A stretch of DNA of 64,000 bases from Myxocyprinus asiaticus (GCF_019703515.2 NC_059393.1:15115001-15179000), one strand, 5' to 3'. Shown: positions 33,599-46,627, counted from the first letter of the stretch. Numbers and translations: made by a program. The notes: a model not told the origin generated them from the sequence alone.

Positions 33599-34617
33599 CA
33601 CTGATGAGCCCAAACATTATGACCACTCACAAGGAAGTGAATAATGTTGATCATCTCCTAACAAGGCCATTTGTCAAGGTCTGGGTAAATGAGATGGTAA
33701 GCAAACAATCAGTTCTCGTAGTCAATGTTTTGAATGCAGGAGAAATGGGCCAAATTGTTATGGCCAGACGACTGGGTCAGAGCATGTGTGAAAAGCTAAG
33801 GCTTGTGGGATGCTCCCGGTCAGCAGTGGTGAGTACCTAGCGACAGTGGTCAGAGGATGGACAAACCTGTGACAGGGTGTTGGGCGTCCAAGGCTCATCA
33901 ATGCACGACGGCAACGAAGGCTATCCTGTCTGGTCCGAACCGACAAAAGGTCTACTGTGGCACAAGTCGCAGAAAATTTTAATGATGGTTATGGGAAGAA
34001 TGTGTCACAACACATAGTGCATCGCACCGTGCTGTGTATGGGGCTGTGTAGCCGCAGACCAGTCAGAGTGCCCATGATGACCCCTGTCCATCGTCGAAAG
34101 CGTCTACAATGGGCACACGAGCGTCGGAACTGGACCTTGGAGCAGTGGAAGAAGGTCGCCTGGTCCAATGAGTCCCGTTTTCTTTTACATCACGTGGACG
34201 GCCGTGTGTGTCATTTACCTGGGGAAGTGATTGCACCAGGATGCACTGTGGGAAGATGACAAGCCGGTGGTGGAAGTGTGATGCTCTGGGCAATGTTCTG
34301 CTGGGAAACCCTGGGTCCGGCCATTCATTTGGACGTCAATTTGACACGAGCAACCTACCAAAACATCGTTGCAAACCAGGTACACCCCTTCATTGCAATG
34401 GTATTCCCTGATGGCAGTGGCCTCTTTCAGCATGATAATGCACCCTACCAAACTGCACATATTGTTCGGGAATGGTTTGAGGAACATAATGAAGAGTTCA
34501 AGGTGTTGCCCTGGCCTCCAAATTCCCCAGATCTCAATCCGATTGAGCATCTGTGGGATGTGCTGGACCAACAAGTCCGATCCACGGCGGCTCCACCTTG
34601 CATCTTACAGGACTTGA
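33599..34617 (+). mobile_element. Tc1-like element with broken transposase, 3' truncated
   Basis: Begins CACTGATGAGCCCAAACATT. Sense-strand pieces: RRNWTLEQWKKVAWSNESRF (first Asp replaced by Asn), then after a stop GGGSVMLWAMF..LFQHDNAPYQTAH, and SPDLNPIEHLWDVLD. Stops, frame changes and the Asp to Asn change make it inactive; the right end is missing after 34617. Confidence 0.8.
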
Positions 34618-34786
34618 TGCTATGCTATATTTGCACATTATCTTTTCCTTTTTTAACTATTTATTCATTCATTATTGATTTTCAATATAGTACAGATAGG
34701 CCTTGCATCATAAAAAGACATTCATTTTTTATTTGATAATAACATGTCATAATGCACATGATCTTTACAAATATTAACTATACCAG

Positions 34787-35028
34787 GGGTGTTCAAACAT
34801 TTTGATGACAAAGACCCACAGATATGATGATCCTTTTTCAAGTGATCCCCTTCCTAAAATGAAAAGGCTGCTATATATTTTCACATATAAAGTCCCATTT
34901 GTTGTGTATGAGAAAAATTCTAAACACAGCATGTTATGTGCAAACTTAAATCTCTCTGTGTGTGTGTGTGATTTTTTTTTTTTTTTTTTGTGTAACTTCT
35001 TGACCAGTTTGAAAACCCCTGAACTAGA
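34787..35028. mobile_element. Short hAT-like MITE
   Basis: Ends CAGGGGTGTTCAAACATTTT and AGTTTGAAAACCCCTGAACT are inverted; CAGGGGT-type ends are typical of hAT elements. A decayed relative is near 43905-43970. Confidence 0.6.
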
Positions 35029-36489
35029 TTACTAGACCTTACGAACAAAATCTAGGCCTATATCTTCTTTCCACATCAAAGTTTTACTTGGTAACACTAA
35101 TTAGTTGGACCACTGAGTAATGCTACATGTACATCATGGTAGACCCTAACTCCTCCTTGCACGTCTTGACTCATTTTGAAAGTTTAGCTGTGGCTAAATG
35201 TGTTGAATTATCAGCATATCTTGATCTAACAGAGCATGTTTGGAAAAAAATGTTCATGCTTGTGGGTTTTGTGCATTATGGCCTACACAGCTCTGCAGAG
35301 CCCTGTTTGAAACAAAGTATGAGAATTCATACTGTTACAAGAATGTAAAGGGATAGTTCAGCCCAAAATGAGAATTCTGTTATAATCTGCACACCTTCAT
35401 GTTGTTCCAAACCCATCTTCCCAAAAACAATTCTCTAGAATGTCATTGAATATCATAGTTGTTTGAGGGAAAGCTCTGCATGATGGCTGTTGGATTAAGT
35501 AGTTGCCAGCTTTGTTGCATTTCCATAGTTTATAGACTTCATTTCTTTTTGTGACAAAAGAACATCATAGTGCCCCAGGAGTGCACAAGTCTAATGGCCC
35601 CGGCGCAGTTCTTAGTTCTTCGCTCAAAGCCAAAAAGAAGTTCTAAACAGCCGAGCAATGACATACTGTTTGTGAATATTCAGTCACTGGCCACACCGCT
35701 GGGGGAGGCATTTAGAGGAGCATTTAAATATGAGGATGCACAAGACTAAAACCTTAACAAATGTGACAAAAAGTGTGATCAATGACTTCATGCCTAATTT
35801 TATAAATAGAATTCACACAAGATCAGTAAAATAAGTTGTTTTAACTAAGGGTGATTTAAAGTAATATACTGTATATGCAGTGGATAATGTATATTTTGTC
35901 TTGTTTACATTCTGCTAATGCGCTAATATGCTAGTTGTGGCCATAATATGTGCCAGTTACCTGTGTTATTGTATTTTTGATGACACTTATTACTGCAAAG
36001 ATGGGTGTATAAAAGAGTGTTAATGGATAGAATACAGACAAAATTATGATGATATCTTACATTGAGCAGATGTGTGAATGATTTTCAGCTGCAGATAGCA
36101 CGAGTGAAGCAGCATATCAAACAACAGAGTGAATGGGCACTTAAGAGTATTTGAGTAGGTTTAATTTATTTTGCAGAATAATCGAAAAAAATTGAAATTT
36201 CTTGAAAAATTTATCAACACAAACGATCGTACAGATGTAGGTACGTTTGCACGAGCTTGCTATTATCTCTGTTCATGTTGACTTAGCTCCAGGTCACACT
36301 TACCTATGACGTGGACTAATGGCTGCAAGAAGGTGTTTAGTAGTGGGTACGAAGTTTTCCTGAAAGTTCGTGCTGGCGAGCTTTTCCGAATCACCGAAAC
36401 AAACCTTTTATTATTGCAGAAAAATACACATAAACAAAAACACAATTGTTTTGGCCAGACTTTGTTCTAAATGATGTCACCCATTGTTT
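35029..36489. other. Duplicated flank of protease 1, no gene
   Basis: 35090-35600 matches 44030-44580 (for example ccactgagtaatgctacatg and gtgggttttgtgcattatgg in both). Includes a solo MITE family 2 end. No exon found. Confidence 0.6.
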
Positions 36490-36985
36490 CTTCAATTTCA
36501 AATTAAATATGCTGGGGCCTAAAATTCAAAGCTTTGTCTCTGGCTTTTAGGACAGCCAATGGAACCGCACCCTCTTACTTCAATTCACTTCTTAAGGTCT
36601 ATGCTCCAACTCGCTGTCTGCACTCTATGAACGAGTGACACCTGGTGGTCCCATCACAAAGAGGCTCCAAGTCTGCTTCATGATCATTCACTTTCTCTGC
36701 TCCTCTGTGTTGGAATTAACTTCCAACCTCCACACGATCTGCTGTTACCTTCTCAACATTCAAGAACCAGCTGAAAACACATCTGTTCTGTGAGTACTTA
36801 ACCAACCCACACTAATTGCACTTAATGTACCAAAAAAATAAAAATAAAATCCTTGTCTGTCTCTTCTATGCTAGCATCTTTACTACTCCAGCCACTGTGA
36901 GAAGCTAAACTTTGTATGACAACTTGCTTGCTATGTGTGTCATTTGTAAGTCGCTTTGGATAAGAGTGTCTGTTAAATGACTAAA
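36490..36985 (+). mobile_element. LINE (L2-like) 3' fragment with SINE-shared tail
   Basis: Broken reading SYFNSLLKVYAPTRCLHS ... FLCSSVLELTSNLHTICCY ... ENTSVL matches the C-terminal end of L2-type reverse transcriptases, followed by the tail agtcgctttggataagagtg / tctgttaaatgactaaatg. 5' truncated, as usual for LINEs. Confidence 0.7.
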
Positions 36986-37311
36986 TGTAAATGACCTTCG
37001 ATGAATGGAGTGCTTTGCGGTAGAGAGTTTGAACAGACAAATCGATTCTACGGATGTGTCTGTAGGGCACAGCTTAACAAAAATGTACTTTCACCGTTTT
37101 CAATCTATTTATATGTTATGAGACTCTTGTGTAACTTATGTTATGCTATTGCTGAACTTTGTCTGTGGTTTAGTATCAAACAGCCCCTTGAACGGTTTCG
37201 CTTTCTCTGCAGTGGCACTTAAGAAAGGAAGAAAGAAATGCAGTCACTGCTTATTAAGCAGTGTATTTTAAGCAAATGTATCCCGACACTGTTTCATAAT
37301 CTTTTTATACT

Positions 37312-37317
37312 TTTATT
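37312..37317 (-). terminator. Polyadenylation signal of protease 1
   Basis: AATAAA on the minus strand about 100 bases after the stop codon. The same context (TTTCAATAAA) recurs after the duplicated pseudogene near 44960, supporting a shared ancestral 3' end. Confidence 0.6.
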
Positions 37318-37416
37318 GAAAAGCATTTACAAAACATAAGAGGGACACCATAAAAGCTTCCATGATTGAGATTAACCAATTGCAAAATAAAACAATTAAG
37401 TAGCATTGGCATTAAA

Positions 37417-38879
37417 TCAAGCACCTCCATTGATCACCTTCTTGATCCAGGGTAAATATTTTGAAATCTGGGTGTAAATGTTAGGAATATTTGGGTAGTC
37501 ACATTGGCTCTTATAGTTGAAAGAGACCACACCCACTGCAAGCCCACTGCACACCAAAGGTCCACCTGAATCACCCTGCAATAGGAATGTTTTAGTGTGG
37601 ATTTCATATTTACTGCAATTGTCACCTTTTTTTTTTCTCTCTGAAGCTGAGCAAAGCTGTGCCAAAACCCATCTGTCACATGACAAATCATCATCTAAAA
37701 AGACCTGATTTCAGTCATAACTCAATCATGACAAAATGTTGCATTTTGCCTTTGTATGGCAGAAGAAACATTCAGATTTCTCTTGAGTTTGTTAAGAATA
37801 GAGACTCACAAGTAATGTTGATGTCGGGTTAAGAAAAAGCTTTCACCAAAATATTGCTGTTGACTTACCTGGCATGCGCCACTTTTGGTCTCTAAACCCC
37901 CAGCGCACAGGACGTTGTCAGGGAGGTTTACTTTCACTTTTCTCCACATCGTCTGGCAGACGGTGAAGTTGATGGTGGACACGTCTGTCACTAGCAGATC
38001 ATTCACCACGTTGTGCTGCTCGGTTTTGCCCCATCCTGCAACTAGGCACTTGGATTTTGGCTTTATTGGTTTGTCCTTGCTTGGGATTTTGACTATTTTC
38101 ACACCCTTGTTTGTTTTCAGTTTCCTGGACAGCTTAAATTTTTCACAAAATAAAAGTGTGCTCTCATTATGTATAAAATAAAAACATGTAAAACAATGTT
38201 CATTTGCAAGTGAAAATGAAAGGATGTTGTCAAATTCATTACATTATTAAATGTACTTTAATTCAGGAAACTACAAGTAAATATTTTAAGTCAGATGAGT
38301 TCAGCTGATAAAATCCCTTGTTTTAAAACCCCATATTTAGGGAATAATTTACCTTGAGAAGCATGATATCATTCCCGTTTTTGATATTGATGAAGGATGG
38401 GGGCTTATGTTTATTTTGCACTGTATAACTTCTCAAACGTGCTCCCTCTGGACCAATGTTGTGGGTACCCAGGATCACAGTCATGTTGCCACTTATTCAT
38501 AATATAACATAATTGCAGATTAGGAAACAGTTTTGTTGTACAAATGGTAGGCTAAGTAATGTCTAACCTTTTATCACAGTGTGCAGCTGTGAGCACATAA
38601 CTTGGATCAATCAGGAATCCTCCACATTTGTGATTTCCGTCAACCTGCACTGATGCCATATACTGCAGGGAGTTCTTCTTGGCTTTTCTCCCATTGATGA
38701 TATCAGCTCCAAATGCACCTAAATCATGGAAGAGGCAAACAATACAAAATTTAGTCAGCCGGTTCAGATTATACAAATATTTCATTCTCATAGCATCTTA
38801 GTAAGGCATGATTCTACTTACCAGTCAGTGTCAAGCTTGTTAAAGCCACAGCGAGCAACAGGCTGTAAGTTGCACTCAT
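37417..38879 (-). CDS. Granzyme/mast-cell-protease-like serine protease 1, complete
   Basis: Chymotrypsin-family (S1) secreted or granule protease. Exons on the minus strand: 38879-38822, 38718-38568, 38491-38353, 38132-37869, 37575-37417; phases join to 256 residues. A 19-20 residue signal peptide is followed by a short activation peptide, and the mature chain begins IING at residue 26. The triad is His66 (TAAHC), Asp111 (NDIMLL) and Ser207 (GDSGGP). The five-exon layout with exon 1 holding only the signal peptide is that of haematopoietic serine proteases. Chymotrypsin positions 189, 216 and 226 read Gly201, Asn224 and Asn236, so trypsin-like Lys/Arg cleavage is not expected. The Cys191-Cys220 pair is present, unlike mammalian granzyme B. 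Fish members are annotated variously as granzyme, duodenase or mast cell protease; I cannot choose a name. Confidence 0.9.
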
Positions 38880-38916
38880 CTTCTTAGTAAGATAGTGCTG
38901 CTGAGGTCACCACAGT

Positions 38917-38977
38917 CATTTATATAGGTTTCTACAGAACCACCTATTCAGAGAGCTGGACCTCCCATGGAACTTCC
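38917..38977 (-). promoter_or_regulatory. Core promoter of protease 1: TATA box and ETS-type site
   Basis: Minus strand CCTATATAAATG (38928-38917) lies about 40 bases before the start codon, giving a very short 5' leader. A GGAAGT ETS/PU.1-type core is at 38977-38972 and a TGTGGT Runx-like core lies just after the TATA box. This fits myeloid or lymphoid expression, by inference. Confidence 0.5.
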
Positions 38978-38979
38978 TT

Positions 38980-41209
38980 TCTATCAGTAATTACACAAAA
39001 TGGCACAAAGTTGCTCAATTTCGTTGAGCATGTGTCAGAATAAGATTTACTGTACTGAAATCAGGCCTGGATCTAGACTGTTAAGAATAGGGGGGCACTT
39101 TGAAATAAATGAATTTATGAAAACAAATACATGTATTGCTATTTTCTAACATATTTCTGCCCAAATATTACATTTTCACATTTTTGCAGCATGTGGCAAA
39201 GTTCCCGCAGATCCTTAAAAAGTCTTAAAATGACTTCAATTCAGTTTTCCAAAATGTAAGGTCATAAAAAGTTTTAAATATCTTAAAGGCTGAAATACAG
39301 CGGGGACTCTTATTTTCAAATGTATGCGCTTCACTGCTTGTAGCTTCTCATTCAAACAAATAAGGGAAATAAAATGTGTACTCCTACAATAATCTACAAC
39401 GTATTTCAAAATAAACAATTAAAAGTAAGCATTGTCATCATCATCATCATCAACAGTTGATCATCAGTGATCGCTTGTCATACATTTCCGATATGACTTA
39501 ATGATTGTGAACTGCTCTGCAACAGCTGAAATGGGTCATATAGCAGTATTTGAATTGCATTGTTTTTTTAATTTTTTTATTGCAGGTCTTCTGTGAGCCT
39601 CATTGAAGACAGAGAACTGTCTGAGGGAGAAAAAATCCTCCCTCTCTGTCCTCTTAAGGGGATCCATATGTTCCAAACCTGTATGTTATTCTTTTGTGAA
39701 ACACAAAAGATATTGCAATATTGAATTTCAGTCAACCACTCACTTTTATAGAAAAGAAAGATGCAATGAAAGAAAATGGTGACGGAGAATGTCAGTACCA
39801 AATGTTCTGACTGCTTTTGTGTTCCAAAGAACAAAAATGTCTAAGGTTTAGAACATGACATGAGGGTATGTATAAGATGACAGCATTTTAATTTTATTGA
39901 TGCGCTAACTCTTAAAATCTGTCAAATTGACACTACCTTTAAATTAGCCTGTAATTTGTTATTGTTCACCCATCTGTGAATGCAACAGCGTGAAGGCATT
40001 ATTCTATAATTGGCTGTTAAGTATTAAGATTTATACACTGTAGAAAAAGTTAACTCCAAAGAATTATGTATTTGTATATGTATATTTTGTATAAATAAAA
40101 CAATAAGTAACTGAATGTGTTGTGTGTTTAATGAAGAGTAAATATACTGAATAGGCTGATTTATTAATTTTTAAGTATTTGGAGTTTTAAAAACAAAAGT
40201 AGAAAATATATTGATTGTACAACATCGTTTCACCCAATTGAAATAAATGTAGTTTCAATGTGAGGTAAGCAAACCAATTAGATCGATTATACATTGAAAA
40301 TGTGTTGATTCTATGACATTGTTTAACCCAACTGAAATAAACATTGTTTCAATGTCAGGTAAGCAAACCAATTAGGTCGATTTTATGTTAGTTTTCAATA
40401 GCGCGAACGATGTAGATTCAACGTGACTTCAATGAGCACAAAGATGCTGAATCAACGTCGTAGATTAACGTCGTTTCGAAGCCACGAGAGACATCAATTT
40501 CACGTTGAGGTAGTGTAAATTAAATGAAATAATGAATGATAGTAAAAATTAAATGAGGAAAGTGTATGTCATGACAACTGTAACAGGAAGATTGACAGGT
40601 CGGTGTGGTCGCACGTGAAACACGACCAAGCGGTCTGTGGTTTCAAGAAGTAATTTTATGATGTGATATTATGTCTTAATACTTGCACACTCTCGAGCTA
40701 CACACTCAAATGCATGCACTTTTCCATAAAAAAAAGTAGATACTCTAAGGGTGTAGTATAAGTAGGCCAATCGAGACTTCACTAGCAAACAAAAAGATGC
40801 GGTATTGGTTTCAGTTGTTTGAAGGTTCCAAATGATTTGGCACAAGAGTCTTGACCATATGTTTGATGGCCATTTAAGTGTGAGGTGCAACAGCATGTGC
40901 TCAAAATGAGCATTTTAAAGCAGTCGTGTGTCAGTCATACTGGTACCAGATTGAATCAATGCTCAGTACTACTAGTACTGCAGAAACACTGGCATCGTTA
41001 CATATTTTTTATTTTAAAATGGACTTGGTACCGATGTACCGGTACTTTTGACAACACTAATGAATAAGTAGGTGTAAAGTTACAAAGAGCATGCAGATTC
41101 ATCCACAATACTGTCCCGAAGGAGTGTTACTCCACAAAACAATCTCTAGCCGCTAGGCAGAACCAGCACAAAAAGAAAACAAAAAGGCACTCGCCTGGTC
41201 TGCCCTGAT
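38980..41209. other. Intergenic, no gene recognised
   Basis: AT-rich. Contains a (CAT)n run near 39435, a decayed MITE family 2 end near 39850 and the tandem repeat at 40215. No coding or RNA signal seen. Confidence 0.6.
40215..40395. repeat. Two-copy tandem repeat of about 100 bases
   Basis: aggtaagcaaaccaattag and tgaaataaa(t/c)... recur at 40264 and 40360, with the preceding ttcacccaattgaaataaat / ttaacccaactgaaataaac. Confidence 0.6.
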
Positions 41210-41800
41210 CTCCTGGTAATCACCTGGTTTCCCGGTGGTCAACTGCTGCCTCGCCTGGTCCACCCTGATCTCTTGGCTGTCCTCCTGGTCCACCCTGATT
41301 TCCTGGCCGTTTGCCTGGTCCACCGTGGTCTCCTGGCCATCCGCCTGGTCCACCCTGATCTCCTGGCCATCTTCCTGATCCTCCCTGGTCTCTTGGCTGT
41401 CCGCCTGGTCGACCCTCACCAACTGTCCGTCCTCCGGATCCCCCGTGGTCTCCAGCCTCTGCACCTTATGCCCCGTGGTTTCCAGTGTCTGCTCCTGATC
41501 CCCTGTGGTCTCCAGTGTTTTTTCCTGATCCCCCGTGGTCTCCAGCATCCGATCCTGATTCTCAGTTGTCTCCTGTTGCCACGCCTAGTCCGCCCTGCTC
41601 TCCTGGTCACCCGCCGGATCTCCTGTGGTCTCCTGCTCTGCCCGAGGCCCTGTGGTCTCCTGTTCCACCAAAACCTCCATGGTCTCCAAATCCATCTGGA
41701 TCCCCTGTTCTGTCCAAGGCTCCACCATGGTCTTCAGCTCCACTTGTTCTCCTCTTGTGGTCTCCTGGTCTGTTTGTTCCCCCATGGTCTCCTGCTCCTG
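41210..41800. repeat. 30-bp minisatellite (CCTGGTC..CCCTGATCTC), open in several frames
   Basis: About 19 imperfect 30-base units of the type tcctggtccaccctgatctc. Unit length divisible by three keeps frames open: plus strand to about 177 codons, minus strand 131 codons (RVDQADGQE repeats). No start context, splice sites or domain identify a gene; treat as a satellite unless transcripts show otherwise. Confidence 0.75.
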
Positions 41801-41951
41801 TTATGAACACATTTTTTTTTTTTTTTACATATGTGTTTAGGATCATCAGGAGCCCTGTATTTAATCCCTGTGTTCATCTGTGTTCTTTGTCAGTTCTTGC
41901 CCTTAAAGAATGTAGTGTTTGTTTTTCTGATTTCCTGCATTTCCTGTGTTT

Positions 41952-42692
41952 GGGCCTTTTTACACTTGGTCACTTCAGGCGTTTTTACTGATCGGACAGC
42001 TGTCAGATTGAAAAAACTCATTCCATTTACACCTGACCACATCAAAGTGTCTCCACCAAACAGATATAAATCCGATCTTCAATTCCTGCATTATATGCAA
42101 ATAACACAGAGTTCACTTCTGTGATTATACTAATGCCGGGCAGAAAATTTTAAAGATGTGATTTATTATTTGATTCCAACTGACTTTGAACAGTGCGCAT
42201 GTGGTTCTGTTTGTGTGTGTACTGTGTATTTCCCCCCCTCTGGGCTTCTTGCAGGTAAGATGTGTCATGTGCATCAGCTGCGCTCATTGCCAGTGTTTAG
42301 TTTCAGTTTCTTCAGCGATCTGCAACAAATTTATGAAGAAAAAAGTCCTGTCTTTCCTACAACGTGCATTTGTGTCTTAATTTGTTGTTATTTGTTGTGC
42401 GATGCGAGCCCTATGCAAATACTTGGTAGCAGCTGTTATATTTAGCGTTTTTCCTATGCTGAGCTAGCGCTGTTTAGGGGGAGTAAAATTTACATATGCG
42501 TCTTGAACAGCCAGATGCATTTACACTTTACCAATTTACGAATGGAATGCGTCTCCACCTGAAGTGGTTTGAGCGATCGGATTGCAATGCAACTTGAATG
42601 CGTTTTGGAGGGCATTTACACCTGGTCTTTTCATGATCGGATAGCTATCCGATCAGTGAAAACACATGAAGTGGCCAAGTGTAAATAGGCCC
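41952..42692. mobile_element. MITE with GGGCCTATTTACACTTGG-type ends
   Basis: Left GGGCCTTTTTACACTTGGTC, right GGCCAAGTGTAAATAGGCCC inverted, with inner gatcggacagctgtcagatt and gatcggatagctatccgatc. 741 bases, no gene. Confidence 0.7.
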
Positions 42693-43339
42693 TTTTTATG
42701 CATATCTTCAATTAAAGCTGCACTGAGATCCTGAACTTGCGCTTCATCCCTTTCAGACATTACAGTAGCACTGGTTTTGTGTGTTGGTTTGAAACATCTA
42801 GTTCAAACCCCTCTTATCTTTCAAACTAGAATTGCAATACAAAATTTGTGCAATAGCCATTGGGTAAGCAAGTGAGCACACACACACACACACAAAACAC
42901 ACTAGGATGCATTTAAGCAAGGGTCAACTCTATCATGATGGTAGATTTTAACCAATGGTTTAACCATGTTCTCAGGACAATTTATTTTTTCTTTCAGGTG
43001 TGTGGCAAGTTGTCACACTTTTGTTTTTGCCACAACAGTGATTTCGTATTTTTGTTTTACCTTTTACAATTTTTCTGTTTCATTAATTGTTTGTGTTTCA
43101 TAAAGTTTTACCATTTAAATTTAGCTGAAAAACCTGTTTATGCTGTTTAATAGCAGGTTCCATTGTGACAGCTTGCCCCATAAAGGTCATCTTTTTTTAT
43201 CCTGGGCAATTACAGTGGAAATGTTCTATAACTTTTTTTGTAGGCAAGATTTATGTGCCTCTAAACATACCTCAAGAAATATTCACCTGAATAAAAAGTC
43301 TGATAACTAGCCCCGGTCTCCCCTATACATTTGTATTAC

Positions 43340-43603
43340 CGTGCACACTCCTCTGTTCTCCTTATATCTTCCTGCACAGATAATGTTTGGTGGAAGTTTT
43401 GTTATGTGCTCTCTGTATTTCTTCCATGCCATCTTGCAGTCAGGGATGTCAACAGCTGATACATTCAAGGCCAAAATTAATCAACGTTTCTACGCCGTTT
43501 AGTTTCACCCCATCCAGCAACCAAGCAGTTGGTATTGCGTTTAACACTGTGGTATTTATCCGGGTCCAGGATATTTACTGATTTCACATTGTTCCCAAAA
43601 CTG
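43340..43603 (-). pseudogene. Serine protease pseudogene A: single exon 4 remnant
   Basis: Reads as exon 4 of a granzyme-like gene. From an acceptor at 43605-43604 the first half gives VKSVNIL..NCLVAGWGETK and hits a stop; after a frame change the second half continues with NVSAVDIPDCKMAWKKY and PNIICAG to a Cys before a GT donor at 43339. One frameshift separates the halves. No exon 1-3 or 5 was found next to it. It is distinct from pseudogene B because both contain the 3' half of exon 4. Confidence 0.75.
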
Positions 43604-45063
43604 CTGCCCAGAAAAACTTCAAATACACATTGATTATGCATTTCTAAATGCTGTTTTTCCATTTTCAACTTTTCATTAGTTGGTCACATTGTTCTTATGC
43701 AAACCCTGCTCAGGAAACACATCTGGTTTTTCTGCTGGTCAGGTTAGGATACCAGCTGGCACCAGTTTTCAGTCTGGGAGACCTGCTTAAACCTACTAAG
43801 ATCAGAAAATTAGCTTAGGCTGGTTTAAAGCAGAGTAAAACAGTAATAATGTCAAATTCAGTAATTTTTTTACACTTTCTTTTTCCTCTTAAATTTTCTG
43901 TGTAACTTTTAGCACCCCCTTGTTCCCCCCTTGTGGTCCCTGGACCCCAGTTTAAAAACTCCTGAACAAGACTGCATGTTATACTTTCAAAACAATCGAG
44001 TTGCAAGAGAGCCACAAAAATCAGAGTATTACTTGGTAACACTATTCAACTGCACCACTGAGTAATGCTACATGTATATCAGGGTAGACCCTAACTAATC
44101 TTTACACCTCTTGACTCATTTTGAAAGTTGATTCTAACAGAGCATGTGCTTGGAAAAAATGTTCAGGCCTGTGGGTTTTGTGCATTATGGCCTACACAGC
44201 TCTGCAGAGGCCCATTTGAAACAAAGGAAATAGTCTCTAATATCAGGCAGCCACTGATGAGAACTCTGTTACAAGAATTTAAATGGATAGTTCAGCCAAA
44301 AATGAAAATTCTGTCATTTACGCACCCTCTTATTGCTCCAAACCTTTGTGACTTACTTTCTTCAATGGAACCAGAAGGTTGGAAGCACAATTCTTTAGAA
44401 TTTAATTTTATGCTGTAGTTCTTTGAGGGAATTCAAGCTCTGCATGATGTTTAACGGACTGAGTAGTTGCCGGCTTTGTTGCATTTTCTCGGTCCTTTAT
44501 CTGTAATTTGTACTTAATTTATTTATTTTTCTGATCATCTAAAAACATCATATTGCCCCAGGAGCTCATGAGACTTAATGACCTTCGATGAATGTAGTGT
44601 ATTGTTGTAGAGAGCTTACATAGACAGTCTGACAAATCAGTTCGGTGTCTTTTGAGCCCTTGAAACTAAGCTCAACAAAAATGAACTGATGTTTTCTGAG
44701 GGCATGGACGTGTCTCCTAGCACAGTTTTTGCATTGCTCTATCTATTTTTTTTTATTTTTTATGAGACCCTTGTGAAACTTAGGATGTGGTGGTGAACTT
44801 TTTTTATGGTTTAGTATCAAACAGCACCCCGAATGATTTCACTTTCTCTGAAGTGGCCCTTCAGATAGAAAGAAAGAAATAATTGTCACTGCTTATCATG
44901 TTATAATTGCAGATATTTAAGTAAAAGTATCTCTGACACTGATTCATTATCTTTTAAATCTTTATTGAAAAGCATTTAGAAAACACTGGCATGACACAAG
45001 AAAAGCTTTCAAGAATGTGTTTTTATGAATTGCAAAAAAATAAAAAATTCAATTCAATTAAAT

Positions 45064-46627
45064 CAAGCCCCTCCATTGATCACATTTTCAATCCAGCATG
45101 TATATTTTGAAATATCAGTGTAAATGCTGGGAGCTTTCTTGACTGGACCGTTTCTGAAAGAGAGGACATCTGTTGCTATCCCTCTGCAAAGGGTCCACCT
45201 GAATCACCCTGAGATGGGAATGTTATTGAGATGTAATACCAGTCATACTTGTCACGTTCAAACAGCAGCAGAATCAGTTGTCAGTCCTGGTTCAGGGTAC
45301 TAAATATGGTTGTGTTCTTTCACAGTTTGGTTATTAATGAGAGGGACAAACACATTCTGTAACCAAAGTGACATCTGCAAATTTTTGGTGCTACCATAAT
45401 CCAAGCTGTGTGACCAGAACTGCACTGGACAACTAGTTGTCAGTCACGTCATACGATGCGAGAGCTACACTGCACTGTTAATGAGTGTGTCTTGTATTTT
45501 TCATATGGAGTTCCATTAACTCAAGGACATGAAGATTTGAGCTGTGTTTCACCCGAAGATCCAGTTGCTGTCTTCCTCCGAAGCTGCTTCTATCAGTGTA
45601 ATGGGAGCGACAAAAATGCTGTGTTCTACACCTAGTGAAAAACATTCAAAGCCACTGTCAGTTAATTAAGATGAGGCATGAACTCGTGCCTCGATTGGAC
45701 TCTATTAAATAACGCTTTAATAAATGATAAAACTTTACATTGCTATTGAAGTCATATATTTTATATATACTCCAGTTACTCTCACTTTGGTTACAGATTT
45801 TACATAGGCTATGTAAGAGGAGAAGAGATGGGGTTTGGGGCTTTCACTAAGAATGAATTGTGGCGCCCACAAGTGTGCAGAACGCAATTTGCTGGCCCAA
45901 TTCCTATTTTGCAGGCCGATTTTGAACACTATCTAGTGCAGGATGCAGCAGACCACCATGATATGACACTTTGTTGGGACTGAACAGCATCATTGCACTA
46001 CTGTGATCCAGAAACCTGAAGCATCTCTTAAACATGATGAAAATGCACATCTGGATATGTGAGAGGTTATGACGCATTTCTACATTATTTAATCATTATT
46101 TGATGAATTACTGCTGATTTGATCGATTGAAAATGCACATCTCCTGTAAACAAAATTTGCTTTACCGGTTGGTTTCATTTGGCGGTAATAGCGCGATGTA
46201 AATGGTGTCCGGCAATTTTTGTGAATAAAGCGCAATTTACATTGTGTATAATTTATGTAGAAAGGAAGTGTGTTTGCATGCAAAGGAATAACAATGACTT
46301 CATTTAAATACTCAAGATGCAGCCCAATTTCAACACTGATTGCGTCTTCTAAAATACATTGTGTGTGGTTAGTGAATAAGACGCAGGTATTTGCGCTGAA
46401 ATCGAATTCCACCCTTTGGCATTTGGAAAAATAAAGACTCACAAATGATACCAGTATCTCAAGATGAATTTGTCTTATAAAAAAGGAGTAGCTGTCAACA
46501 ATAGATTGATGTCGACCTACCTTACCCACTCCACTTTTGGTCTTGGCAACACAAGCGCACAAAACATGGTCTGGCATTTTTGTGGCTCTCTTGCAACTCG
46601 ATGAACTGCAACAGTCAAACACACTCA
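45064..46627 (-). pseudogene. Serine protease pseudogene B (partial exon 4 and exon 5)
   Basis: Exon 5 remnant at 45208-45064: acceptor AG then GDSGG is intact, but the exon is 14 bases shorter than in protease 1 and the frame breaks immediately after; the tail in another frame reads PSIYTDISKY and ends ENVINGGA then stop. The 3' half of exon 4 is at about 46627-46521 (MPDHVLCA..KTKSG), with the usual Cys before the donor lost. Flanks match those of protease 1 (see findings), so this is a decayed duplicate of it. The segment between the two exon pieces shows no further exon. Confidence 0.75.

Noticed and set aside
41273..41991. Two overlapping plus-strand ORFs of 168-177 codons with Leu/Pro repeats.
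   Set aside because: Explained by a 30-base repeat unit divisible by three; not called as genes, though kept as a finding.
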